Origin: Fidelibacterota bacterium
GTDB taxonomy: Bacteria; Fidelibacterota; Marinisomatia; Marinisomatales; UBA1611
Direction: 5' to 3'
NCBI GenBank assembly: GCA_028338895.1
Contig: JAOLAV010000009.1
Coordinates: 1 to 34,004 of the forward strand
Length of the DNA stretch: 34,004 bases
The translations under genes and the position numbers were made by a program. Each line of letters begins with the position of its first letter. The stretch's first letter is position 1. Of the stretch, positions 6,934-16,123 are shown in pieces. The notes beneath the pieces are model-generated. The model saw nothing but the letters and a program-made list of their open reading frames with translations. It was not told where the DNA came from and did not search any database.

Positions 6934-8421
6934 TTAGAATTCTAAAAACTCCCAGTAGAAATCTATAAAAGGTTGCTGAAAATGAAGTCCAACTCTAAAG
7001 TTTTCATTCACTGTATACTGCAGGCCAAAATCAAAATCAATCATACTTACTGTTCCAGCGGCAGACTCTAAAGACAAAGGAGCAGTTCCATCCTCGCCTG
7101 TGTAGTCACTCCAAGCAGTTCCAAACGGCATTGATCTGTAGCCATTATCTACCCAAGCCGAACCTAAAAACTTTAAATCTTTTCTTAGGTCATATTCAAG
7201 AGAAGCCCAAGCTCGAAAAGGAATTGTATATTTTTTATCAGCACTCCATTCTATAGAGTGTTTATTGTCGCCAATTTCAAGAGAATCCTTAATAAATATA
7301 TCTCTATCCATGAATGCATTTGAAAACTTTAGACCTGTTGACCAACCAATTTTCCCCCTTCCAGTGGGGTTAACTCTTCTTGAAGAAAAAACAAGATACC
7401 CCTCAAAATAAAAAACTCTATTATCACCATTTTTTATAACATTTTTTACAGTTATGCCATCACCTTCTACAGATCCATTGTTAGTTAAAAATTCATTTAA
7501 GGGAATTGCAACACCAGAACTATCAACATTAATAGCGTGTGAATATTTTGAAATGATAGATTCAGTTGGGTACCCCCTGTGCAGTCCTATTCCCCAAGCG
7601 GCAGCCACTTCTTTTTCCGCTGATTTTTTATGATAAAACCTTAACCTAGGATGAAGATTAAGATCATTATTAAAATCAGAACCTATTTTAGAAGTTACCA
7701 TGAATTTATCTGTTAGTCCGTAACCAATAGAAAGACCGCTCAAATAGAATGTGTTTCCAGCTAATGGGAATGCTGTGGGGTCTAAAAAAACACCAATCAG
7801 CGCTGACTCGCCCTGATAAAAAACTGTTTTCTCCTCAGAAGCTCTATCGAGTACTCCACCATGATATCTTTTCATTCTTTGGATGTTTTTTTTCTGCACT
7901 ACGGCATCACCGTAAGCAGTTCGAATAATAAACTCTTCAGCGGTTTCACTTAAAACAGACCCCTTAAATAATTCACCATTTTTATTTGTGATTACAGCTG
8001 TTTCTGCAAGAAATTGGTCTTTTGGAATATTAAAAGTGCCACTTCCCGTTTTTAATCGAACAATTTCACCATCATTAGAGAGTATTTCACCTTCTCTTAT
8101 TGTTCCATCATAAAAATGAAACCTCTTCTTCATTCCAATTTCGAGAGCGACCGCCAAATCAAGGTTTTGTTTACCCCTTGAAGGTTTTAGGATATTACCC
8201 TCCTGGAAACCTCTTATTAGTTGCGCACCTTCATCTCGACTTAATTGAGTGAGGTCTTTCCCATATTTTTGATTTAAATACTCGTTGAGTTCTTGATCTG
8301 AAAATCCAGAAGAAGAAGAAAGAGATTGGATTGCAGATTTTTGCCCTGGTAGAATTAGTCCGCTTTGACCAAAAACAAAAGTAATAAAAAAGTACAATAA
8401 AGCAATTTTATTGATATTCAC
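6934..8421 (-). CDS. Exported, probably outer-membrane protein with N-terminal small-beta repeats
   Basis: Signal peptide MNINKIALLYFFITFVFGQ; alternating amphipathic C-terminal half ending in FYWEFLEF; two tandem G..GE/GS-type beta segments at residues ~96-185. Confidence 0.7.
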   Translation of the reverse strand: MNINKIALLYFFITFVFGQSGLILPGQKSAIQSLSSSSGFSDQELNEYLNQKYGKDLTQLSRDEGAQLIRGFQEGNILKPSRGKQNLDLAVALEIGMKKRFHFYDGTIREGEILSNDGEIVRLKTGSGTFNIPKDQFLAETAVITNKNGELFKGSVLSETAEEFIIRTAYGDAVVQKKNIQRMKRYHGGVLDRASEEKTVFYQGESALIGVFLDPTAFPLAGNTFYLSGLSIGYGLTDKFMVTSKIGSDFNNDLNLHPRLRFYHKKSAEKEVAAAWGIGLHRGYPTESIISKYSHAINVDSSGVAIPLNEFLTNNGSVEGDGITVKNVIKNGDNRVFYFEGYLVFSSRRVNPTGRGKIGWSTGLKFSNAFMDRDIFIKDSLEIGDNKHSIEWSADKKYTIPFRAWASLEYDLRKDLKFLGSAWVDNGYRSMPFGTAWSDYTGEDGTAPLSLESAAGTVSMIDFDFGLQYTVNENFRVGLHFQQPFIDFYWEFLEF

Positions 8422-8606
8422 AACAACACCTCATTAGCTAATCATATTAGTAAAAAACAAATTTAATTAAAAAGAAGTTAACTTGCTTTTCAAAAAGTAA
8501 AATTAATTATTACAAACGCTTAAGTACGTTAAAACTTGTAATTAAATTAAACTATGCTTAACTTTAATTAAGTAAAGATTAAAAAACAAGGGTTTTATTT
8601 AGTTTT

Positions 8607-9308
8607 ATGGAAAATGCTAAAGAAATAATTAACAACTTAATGAGTATTCGGGGCTTGAAACGAAAGCGTGACGTAGCTAAATATTTTAATGTCACCCCTC
8701 AGGCTCTTAGTATATGGATAGCTAAGGGTAAAATTCCACCCAAGCACTTACTATTGTTATCAAAAGAGGAGCAGATGGAAAAATCTTCAGGACTGGGAGT
8801 GTTTACTCCAAAAAAAAACCTTGAATCTCAAGGTGAATTGCAAACAGTAATTGATTATCTAATGAAAGAAAATGTTAACTTAAAAGAAAAAATCAAAAGC
8901 TTAGCAGAACAAACCAACCTTACAAAAAACCTAGCTAATACAAATGGTGTTTTTAATAAAATAATTGCGGATTCATTATATCTTTCTGGTCGAGTAAGTG
9001 ATGGTATTATAACAAAAGCTGACGGTAACTGGAAAGATATCATGGGGTATCAGCCAGACCAATTATCAGGGAAAAAATACGACAGAAACGATTTAATACA
9101 TCCAGATGATTTAAAAGCGGCAAAAAAGATACAACAGACATTAAAAGATTCTCTGTCTATATCTTCATCAAGATATAGTGCTATACAAAGATGGAAACAT
9201 GGTGAATCTGGTAATTATATAATGCTCAGTATGGTTTGGGATATTAATGTTAATGAAGACAATGCTTTAATCGTTTGTAAACAAATAGATGGTTTTATTT
9301 CTGATTAA
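8607..9308 (+). CDS. Transcriptional regulator: CI-repressor-like HTH plus PAS domain
   Basis: GLKRKRDVAKYFNVTPQALSIWIAKGKIPPKHLLLLSKE (HTH) and DGIITKADGNWKDIMGYQPDQLSGKKYDRNDLIHPDDLKAAKKIQ (PAS). Confidence 0.75.
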   Translation: MENAKEIINNLMSIRGLKRKRDVAKYFNVTPQALSIWIAKGKIPPKHLLLLSKEEQMEKSSGLGVFTPKKNLESQGELQTVIDYLMKENVNLKEKIKSLAEQTNLTKNLANTNGVFNKIIADSLYLSGRVSDGIITKADGNWKDIMGYQPDQLSGKKYDRNDLIHPDDLKAAKKIQQTLKDSLSISSSRYSAIQRWKHGESGNYIMLSMVWDINVNEDNALIVCKQIDGFISD

Positions 9309-9567
9309 AGAAGCCTATGGAGATAATTCTATATGCTGGTTAAACTAGGGTTTCATTTGTTTTAAGTGAGGGTAAAACCAGGGTCTCCCTCAAAAAAATT
9401 CAAATTATCAGAAGAAAAAAAGAAGGATCAATACTTCTAGCTTAAAGAAACAATCTCTTGGAGGAGAATATTCCGATTAACTATAATTTTTTATTAAAAA
9501 TAATGTAATTAGAATATTAATCTTTAGTCCTGTCTTTTGATAATTTTTAAACCTTATATTTATTGAT

Positions 9568-10647
9568 ATGTCGCCAATTAAAATTTATTTAAGAATATTT
9601 TTTGTTTTATTTCTCATTTTTATTCTGGTGTATTTAAAAACAACGATTGAACCGAATAATATATTTAATAATGATCTAATCTTAGAGAAAGAAACTCATT
9701 TTTTTAATATCCGTCAGTTAACAACAAGTGGAGAAAATGCTGAAGCTTATTTTTCGTCGGATGGAAGAGAATTAATATATCAAAGTCATGATGGGGACTC
9801 CCTATGTGACCAAATTTATATTATGAATATAAAAACGGGAAAAACACAAATGGTTTCAACCGGTAGTGGAGTGACAACATGTAGTTATTTTGAATATCCA
9901 AGTTGTGATAATATTATTTATGCCTCCACTCATCTAGCTTATTCTGAATGTCCTCAAAAACCAGATTATAGCAGCGGGTATGTATGGAAGATTTATCCTA
10001 ATTATGATATTTTTAAATCAAATAGAAACGGTGAAAATTTAATAAGATTAACAGATTCTCCACTTTATGATGCAGAAGCAACAGTTGCTTTTGATGGAAG
10101 TAAGATTCTTTACACTTCAATGGCGAGTGGTGACTTAGATATTTGGAGTATGGATACAGATGGGTCGAATAAAAAACAGTTAACTAATCGTCTTGGGTAT
10201 GATGGAGGTGCTTTTTTTAATACAGATGCATCAAAAATAGTTTGGCGTGTTTTTCATCCAGAAACACCAAAAGAAATAAAAGCTTACAAAGATTTACTTT
10301 TAGATAATTCTATTCGTCCAATGGCTTTACAAATATGGACAATGGATGCCGATGGTTCCAATAAGAAACAAATAACTTCCAACAAATCTGCTAATTTCGG
10401 ACCATACTTTATTCCCAATAGTAATCGAATAATATTTTCTTCAAATTTCCATGATCCCAAAGGACGAGATTTTGATCTTTATTCAATTAATACTGATGGA
10501 AAAATGATGGAAAGGATAACCTACTTTGATGGATTTGATGGATTCCCTATGTTTAGTCCAGATGGTAAATATATTGTTTTTGCATCGAATCGAAACCAGT
10601 TAAAAAAAGGCGATACTAACTTATTTATCGCTGAATGGAAAAATTAA
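9568..10647 (+). CDS. TolB-like/PD40 beta-propeller protein with N-terminal membrane anchor
   Basis: Repeated blades: AEAYFSSDGRELIYQS, AEATVAFDGSKILYTS...DLDIWSMDTDGSNKKQLTN, FPMFSPDGKYIVFASNR. Confidence 0.8.
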   Translation: MSPIKIYLRIFFVLFLIFILVYLKTTIEPNNIFNNDLILEKETHFFNIRQLTTSGENAEAYFSSDGRELIYQSHDGDSLCDQIYIMNIKTGKTQMVSTGSGVTTCSYFEYPSCDNIIYASTHLAYSECPQKPDYSSGYVWKIYPNYDIFKSNRNGENLIRLTDSPLYDAEATVAFDGSKILYTSMASGDLDIWSMDTDGSNKKQLTNRLGYDGGAFFNTDASKIVWRVFHPETPKEIKAYKDLLLDNSIRPMALQIWTMDADGSNKKQITSNKSANFGPYFIPNSNRIIFSSNFHDPKGRDFDLYSINTDGKMMERITYFDGFDGFPMFSPDGKYIVFASNRNQLKKGDTNLFIAEWKN

Positions 10648-11441
10648 TGAAATTATTTTATTTAATTATAATTACTATAAATATTTGTAACGCTCAATCG
10701 GTAGAAGATGATTCAGCGTACCAACTTGTATTAGAGAAGCTTGGAGGAGCAATACCAGAAGGATATGTTCGGGAAGCTTTTTCTCACTCTGAACTAAAAA
10801 TTCATAAAGAGATATCTGAAAGATTTGCTCGACCTTACGAAAAGAAAGCATGGGTAGAGTACCGTAAAATTTTTGTAAAAGAATCAAGAATATCAGCTGG
10901 AGCAAAATTTTACAACAAAAATAAAAAATTAATCACTGGTATCGCAAATGAATATCAAATGGATCCATTTATTATTGTCACAATAGCTGGAATTGAAAGT
11001 AATTATGGAGTTCATCACTCCCAATTTTCAGTTTTTAATTCTCTTTATACCCAAATTCATGAAATGCCAAGAAGATCAAAGTGGGCAACAAGAGAATTAG
11101 CGGAGTTCTTAAAATATTGTTTTGATGATCAATTGGATCCTCAAGAAATAGGTGGGTCTTATGCTGGAGCATTTGGTTTTGGTCAATTTATACCATCAAG
11201 TTTTACAACATACTCAATAGATTATGATAAAAATGGTATTAGGGAGCCATACAGTTGGCCTGATGTTCTTGGTAGTATTGCAAACTATTTACGAATGAAT
11301 GGCTATAAAGCAAAAAGTAATAATTATGATAAAAATGGAGACATTTGGAAATCTATTTATGCCTACAACCATGCTGATAATTATGTAATGGCTGTATTAG
11401 AGCTTACTGAAAAAATTAGAAAAAGAGCTAAAACTGGATAA
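10635..11441 (+). CDS. MltB-family lytic murein transglycosylase
   Basis: IVTIAGIESNYGVHHSQFSVFNSLYTQ, GSYAGAFGFGQFIPSSFTTYSIDYDKNGIREPYSWPDVLGSIANYL; N-terminal signal peptide. Confidence 0.88.
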   Translation: MEKLMKLFYLIIITINICNAQSVEDDSAYQLVLEKLGGAIPEGYVREAFSHSELKIHKEISERFARPYEKKAWVEYRKIFVKESRISAGAKFYNKNKKLITGIANEYQMDPFIIVTIAGIESNYGVHHSQFSVFNSLYTQIHEMPRRSKWATRELAEFLKYCFDDQLDPQEIGGSYAGAFGFGQFIPSSFTTYSIDYDKNGIREPYSWPDVLGSIANYLRMNGYKAKSNNYDKNGDIWKSIYAYNHADNYVMAVLELTEKIRKRAKTG

Positions 11442-13965
11442 TTTAAAAAATCATAGTTTTGTTACTGATGGCGAATATTATAAAAACGTTGTTTTAAACT
11501 ATGAACTTTACAACTCATTCTTTATAACTCTGCCATTTGGGGGACTAAAAAATATTGGGAATTTGATTCCAATATTAAATGGCTTTATAAATAAGAAACT
11601 AGCTTTAGGTGAAAATCCAGAAAAAATTATAAATGACTTTTTTCTAACACATACAAATATTAAGAAAAAAGCGGATAAGCATAATTTTTTATTTAAAGTT
11701 ATTCAATATACCGAAAGACAAGTTGTATTAATAGATGCGATAGAAGATGCTTTTTTCTCAAAGATTAATAATGTTAAAGGAAATGGGTCTATTGATTCTG
11801 TATTTAATAAAATAACAGATAAGGAATTAACCTTAAATCAGATATCAAATGAAATAAATAAATTTGCATCACGAATTGTTTTAACAGCTCACCCAACCCA
11901 ATTTTATCCAAGCAGAGTGTTAGGTATTATAGATGATTTAAAAAACAACATAATTACAAAAGACTCTTCCTCAATTCGCGACGTATTAATCCAGTTGGGA
12001 TGGACACCCTTTTTTAAAAAGAAAAAACCCACTCCCTTTGAAGAAGCATCTAAACTAGTTTGGTATTTAGAAAATATATTTTTTAAGGTATCTCCGGGGT
12101 TATTAAAAAATCTTAAAAAACATCTAAATGCTGATATGCAAAATTTAAGGTTCATAAATATTGGTTTTTGGCCAGGAGGAGATAGAGATGGAAATCCTTT
12201 TGTTACAAATGAGATAACAGTAAAAGTCGCAAAACTTTTAAGAAACTCAATTATTAACTTATACATTAAAAAAATTAAAGAGATAAGAAAAAAAGTTACT
12301 TTTTCTGGTATTTATGAACAATTAGAAGATATTGAACTCAATTTACAAGACCATTTAATTTATAAAAAAGAGTACAAATTAATCTTATTTTCTAGAAACC
12401 TATCAACTATCAAAAAAAACCTATTTAATCAATATGGTGGGATTTTTGCAGATATTATTGATGAATTATTAAATGCAATTCAACTATTTGGATATTTTTT
12501 TTCTTCTATTGATGTTCGTCAAAATAGAAACGAAATAATTAGAGCACTTAATTTTGTTGATTATAAAAATCACAAAATACAAATAATGAGTACCACTGAA
12601 TTATTTTCTATTTCAAATGAATTAAGCATTTTAGATGTTAAAGATAAAACAATTAGAGATACTCTTTATTCCTTTCAAATGATACAGGATTTACAAAGTA
12701 AATATGGTGAATTAATTTGCAATAGATATATTATTTCTAACTGTTGTTCTGCTAAAGATATTGCACATGTGTTTTTTTTAGCTAAAGGGACTGCATTTAA
12801 AAAGAATATCACTATTGATTTTATTCCACTTTTTGAATCAGTAAAAGATCTCGAAAATGCGGATATAATCCTTGATGAAATATTTCAAGACAATACTTAT
12901 AAAAAACATTTGAATCAAAGAAAAAGCACTCAAACAATAATGTTAGGTTTTTCAGATGGAACAAAAGATGGTGGATATATAACAGCTAATTGGAAAATTC
13001 TTCAAGCTAGGAAATCAATTTTAAAGATTGGGAAAAAACACAATATTGATATCATCTTTTTTGATGGACGAGGTGGACCACCAGCAAGAGGTGGAGGCGA
13101 AACCCATGAATACTATACTTCACTTAATAAAAAAACAATGGGTTCACAAATTCAACTAACGATACAAGGACAAACGATATCAAGTAAGTTTGGAAACACA
13201 ATTTCAGCGAAATTTAATCTTGAACAATTAATTTCATCTGGACTTCATGTCTTAACAAAGGAAACTAAATCGGATAATAAAGAGTTTGATCCTTTAATGG
13301 ATAAAATGAGCAGTATTTCATATAAAAAGTATTTAAAATTAATTAAGAGAAAAGATTTTATGGAATATATGGATAAAGTCACCCCACTAAATTATTATCA
13401 GAAAGCGAATATTTCTTCAAGACCTGATAGGCGTGGGAATGGTTCAAAGTCTATATCTGATTTAAGAGCGATTCCATTTGTCGGTGCATGGTCTCAGATA
13501 AGACAAAACGTACCAGGGTATTATGGATTAGGTACAGCAATTAGTGATATGATAAAAGATGATAAAGAACAGTTTTTAAAAAAAATGTATCTTCAATTTG
13601 ACTTTTTTCAAGCTATTATTGAAAATTCAATGCAAAGTATGTTAAAAACAGACTTCCAAAAAAGTCAATTTTTACAAAAAGATAGAAAGTATAAATCTAT
13701 TTGGGAAGACATGAGATTAGAGTTTGAATTAACCCATAAAATGGTTTTGAGAATATCAGGACAAAAAACATTACTCGAAAAGAAACCACAGATAAAATCA
13801 TCAATCTTACTTAGAGAACAGATTGTTTCACCATTGATTTTAATTCAACAATATGGTTTATATAAAAAAAGAAGAAAGATTGAAGACGATAAGAATGATG
13901 TATATGGCAAGCTAATTATAAGGTCTCTTTTTGGAAATATTAACGCCGCAAGAAATTCTGCATAG
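11434..13965 (+). CDS. ppc: Phosphoenolpyruvate carboxylase; N-terminus upstream of called TTG (11563); CTG 11434 is a guess
   Basis: TAHPTQFYPSRVLGI, GFWPGGDRDGNPFVT, MLGFSDGTKDGGYITANW, FFDGRGGPPARGGGETHEYY, SSRPDRRG, AIPFVGAWSQIRQNVPGYYGLGTA. Upstream frame (LDNLKNHSFVTDGEYYKNVVLNYELYNSFFITLPFGGLKNIG) looks like PEPC N-terminus. Confidence 0.92.
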   Translation: MDNLKNHSFVTDGEYYKNVVLNYELYNSFFITLPFGGLKNIGNLIPILNGFINKKLALGENPEKIINDFFLTHTNIKKKADKHNFLFKVIQYTERQVVLIDAIEDAFFSKINNVKGNGSIDSVFNKITDKELTLNQISNEINKFASRIVLTAHPTQFYPSRVLGIIDDLKNNIITKDSSSIRDVLIQLGWTPFFKKKKPTPFEEASKLVWYLENIFFKVSPGLLKNLKKHLNADMQNLRFINIGFWPGGDRDGNPFVTNEITVKVAKLLRNSIINLYIKKIKEIRKKVTFSGIYEQLEDIELNLQDHLIYKKEYKLILFSRNLSTIKKNLFNQYGGIFADIIDELLNAIQLFGYFFSSIDVRQNRNEIIRALNFVDYKNHKIQIMSTTELFSISNELSILDVKDKTIRDTLYSFQMIQDLQSKYGELICNRYIISNCCSAKDIAHVFFLAKGTAFKKNITIDFIPLFESVKDLENADIILDEIFQDNTYKKHLNQRKSTQTIMLGFSDGTKDGGYITANWKILQARKSILKIGKKHNIDIIFFDGRGGPPARGGGETHEYYTSLNKKTMGSQIQLTIQGQTISSKFGNTISAKFNLEQLISSGLHVLTKETKSDNKEFDPLMDKMSSISYKKYLKLIKRKDFMEYMDKVTPLNYYQKANISSRPDRRGNGSKSISDLRAIPFVGAWSQIRQNVPGYYGLGTAISDMIKDDKEQFLKKMYLQFDFFQAIIENSMQSMLKTDFQKSQFLQKDRKYKSIWEDMRLEFELTHKMVLRISGQKTLLEKKPQIKSSILLREQIVSPLILIQQYGLYKKRRKIEDDKNDVYGKLIIRSLFGNINAARNSA

Positions 13966-13972
13966 GTTTTAT

Positions 13973-15769
13973 TTAAAAGGATACGTTTAATTCAATAATC
14001 CTTTTATTCCTTTCTATTTCTACGGTGATGCTTGTTCCCGACTCTAACTCGCCTAGCCTTTCCATATATTCATATATATTTTTAATTTCTTTCCCATTAA
14101 TTGATTTTATGATATCTCCACTAACTATTCCAGCTTTTGCAGCTGGGCCATCAGTATTAGAAATTTGATCTATTTCTAGACCAATAGCCGCACTACCATA
14201 GTTAGGCATTATACCAAAGGTAACCTTAAATGCAGTCCTTTTTTCCATTGAGTTATTTTTAGGCCCAGCTTCACTAAATAGAGGCCTTTGAGGCGATCGA
14301 GCTAGAAAAAAAGTGACTTCATACACAAAATCTAAAATACTTTTTTGTCCATTTAGGTTTATAAGTCTCCAAGTATCATATGGTGTGTGATATTCATCAT
14401 GGAATCCAGTAAAAAAGAATAAGACAGGTATTTCTTTAGAATAAAAAGCAGCATGGTCACTTGGCCCAAATCCAGGTAACGTTTTATTTATTTTAAATTT
14501 TTTATTTTTGGATAAACTGTCTAATAAAGAATTAAAAATTGGAGAAGTACCAACTCCCCCAATGGTAAAGGTTGAATCCTTCATTCGCCCAATCATATCC
14601 ATGTTTATCATTGTTGTAATTTTTTCTAAATCAACTATTGGATTAGAAATAAAATATTTTGAGCCTAAAAGACCTTTTTCTTCAGCATCAAAACCAATTA
14701 AAAGAACGCTTCTTTTTAATCTACTTTTCTGAGCCGATAACTTTTGTGCTAGCTCAATTAAACCAGCTGTTCCAGAAGCATTATCATCTGCGCCTGGGTG
14801 GATCAAGTTTTCTTTAGGTTTTCTTGATCCAGATGATAAACCTCCACGACCAACATGATCAAAGTGTGCGCCAATTACTACATATTCATCTCGAAATTCA
14901 CGGTTACCACTCTTTATTAAACCGATTACATTTGCAGCTCTTGAGGTTTGAGCTAATAAATTAACATTTGTTTCAATTTTTATACTATTTAAATCAAAAT
15001 TAAGAGGAGCAAGTTTTTTATTCATAGTTTTTTGAATTTTTTCTCTTGTCCATCCTATTTTCTTAAATAAATCATCTGCAATATCATTAGAAAGATGCAG
15101 AGCTGGTATACCACCATTGCTGTACCCTTTCATATATTGAAGTGGGAAAAGACCATCATCTTCTATTTGAGAAACAAAAAGGACTCCAATAGCACCGGCA
15201 TCTCGGGCAACTAACATTTTTTTATGAAGAGAAGAATGTTCAGTGTAGATTGAATGTTTATTTTCTCTTTCAGGGCTATGTCGCATCACAATAACCCATT
15301 TACCATCAACATCAATATTTTTATAATCATCCCAAACTAATTCTTTTTCGTTTATTTTGAAACCATATCCTGCAAAAACAGCGATACCTGATGACTTCCC
15401 CTGCCCGGAAAAAAAGAGGGGAATGTAATCTTCCTTAACATTTAATATTCTATTATTGATTTTTGTATAATTTGAGTCTCCGAGCTCAACACCTGTTTTT
15501 ATGTTGAACGGTTGAATATATGAATTATTTACTCCAGGAAGAACGCCAAAAGATTTAAATTTTTTCACAATATAAGAGATCGCGTCTTTTGATCCTCGAG
15601 AGCCAGGATACCGACCTTCTCTTTTGTCATGTGAAAGATATCTTATATGTCCCATAATTTCATTTTCTGTAATCTCGGAAGAGGTACTTGAACGCTTATT
15701 TTGTATTAAAACAAAACCAATGAATAAAAATATTATAACTGCATATAGAGATTTTTTGTTATCGTTCAT
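13973..15769 (-). CDS. M28-family zinc aminopeptidase with PA-like insert and C-terminal PDZ domain
   Basis: GAHFDHVGRG...HPGADDNASGTAGLIELA...GFDAEEKGLLGSKYF...MINMDMIGRM...GPSDHAAFY...DEYHTPYDTW; PDZ: GPAAKAGIVSGDIIKSINGKEI. Confidence 0.9.
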   Translation of the reverse strand: MNDNKKSLYAVIIFLFIGFVLIQNKRSSTSSEITENEIMGHIRYLSHDKREGRYPGSRGSKDAISYIVKKFKSFGVLPGVNNSYIQPFNIKTGVELGDSNYTKINNRILNVKEDYIPLFFSGQGKSSGIAVFAGYGFKINEKELVWDDYKNIDVDGKWVIVMRHSPERENKHSIYTEHSSLHKKMLVARDAGAIGVLFVSQIEDDGLFPLQYMKGYSNGGIPALHLSNDIADDLFKKIGWTREKIQKTMNKKLAPLNFDLNSIKIETNVNLLAQTSRAANVIGLIKSGNREFRDEYVVIGAHFDHVGRGGLSSGSRKPKENLIHPGADDNASGTAGLIELAQKLSAQKSRLKRSVLLIGFDAEEKGLLGSKYFISNPIVDLEKITTMINMDMIGRMKDSTFTIGGVGTSPIFNSLLDSLSKNKKFKINKTLPGFGPSDHAAFYSKEIPVLFFFTGFHDEYHTPYDTWRLINLNGQKSILDFVYEVTFFLARSPQRPLFSEAGPKNNSMEKRTAFKVTFGIMPNYGSAAIGLEIDQISNTDGPAAKAGIVSGDIIKSINGKEIKNIYEYMERLGELESGTSITVEIERNKRIIELNVSF

Positions 15770-15826
15770 AAGCGATTAAAACTAAACAGTATAATCCCAT
15801 CGTTAAAAAAAGCGACCCGTAAGTCT

Positions 15827-16015
15827 TTGTTCTTTTTTTCTTTATATATATATATATTTAATATCATGGTTAATATCATGGCTTATTTAGTTTTAGCCAT
15901 ATTTTTCAATCAAACTTATGTTAGGAACAATCTTTTAATCGATGTTATGTTATCTCTGGGATTAGTTTTTTACTTATTAAAAAATAACGAAAAAAAGTCC
16001 ACACTTAAGAGCTAA
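15827..16015 (+). CDS. Small hydrophobic ORF, uncertain
   Basis: 62 aa, hydrophobic N-terminal half, TTG start; true start may be an internal ATG. Confidence 0.25.
   Translation: MFFFSLYIYIFNIMVNIMAYLVLAIFFNQTYVRNNLLIDVMLSLGLVFYLLKNNEKKSTLKS
15858..15881. repeat. Perfect 12-bp tandem duplication TTAATATCATGG x2, preceded by a (TA)7 tract
   Basis: Read directly: ttaatatcatgg ttaatatcatgg; (TA)7 at about 15843-15856. Confidence 0.85.
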
Positions 16016-16123
16016 AAGAATTCAAATCATTATAAATAGTAAGAATTATAAATTAAATTCAAAAAGAAAAAATGCAGTTAATCAAGTTTATAAAAAATTA
16101 AGTAAAAATCTTTAAAAAACTCT

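Noticed and set aside
8855-9043. Minus-strand ORFs opposite known genes (also 10675..10905, 11904..12266, 16231..16452, 16749..16997, 16999..17208, 17520..17714, 18127..18432, 18866..19060, 25838..26080, 29486..29698, 30691..30978, 31847..32056, 33574..33768)
   Set aside because: Overlap genes with strong family motifs in another frame or strand; compositional shadows.
9367-9392. Possible hairpin TGAGGG...CCCTCA downstream of the HTH-PAS gene
   Set aside because: Only a 6-bp stem with a 14-nt loop and no following T-run on the plus strand; not a convincing terminator.
11890-11910. PEPC motif TAHPTQ instead of TAHPTE and unusual C-terminus ARNSA
   Set aside because: As far as I recall these are normal for Bacteroidetes-type PEP carboxylases; not a novelty.
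14508-14732. Plus-strand ORFs inside M28, MORN, GH20 and SBP genes (also 21805..22020, 22901..23122, 29141..29338); minus-strand alternate-frame ORF 21883..22074
   Set aside because: Alternative-frame or antisense ORFs within confidently assigned genes.
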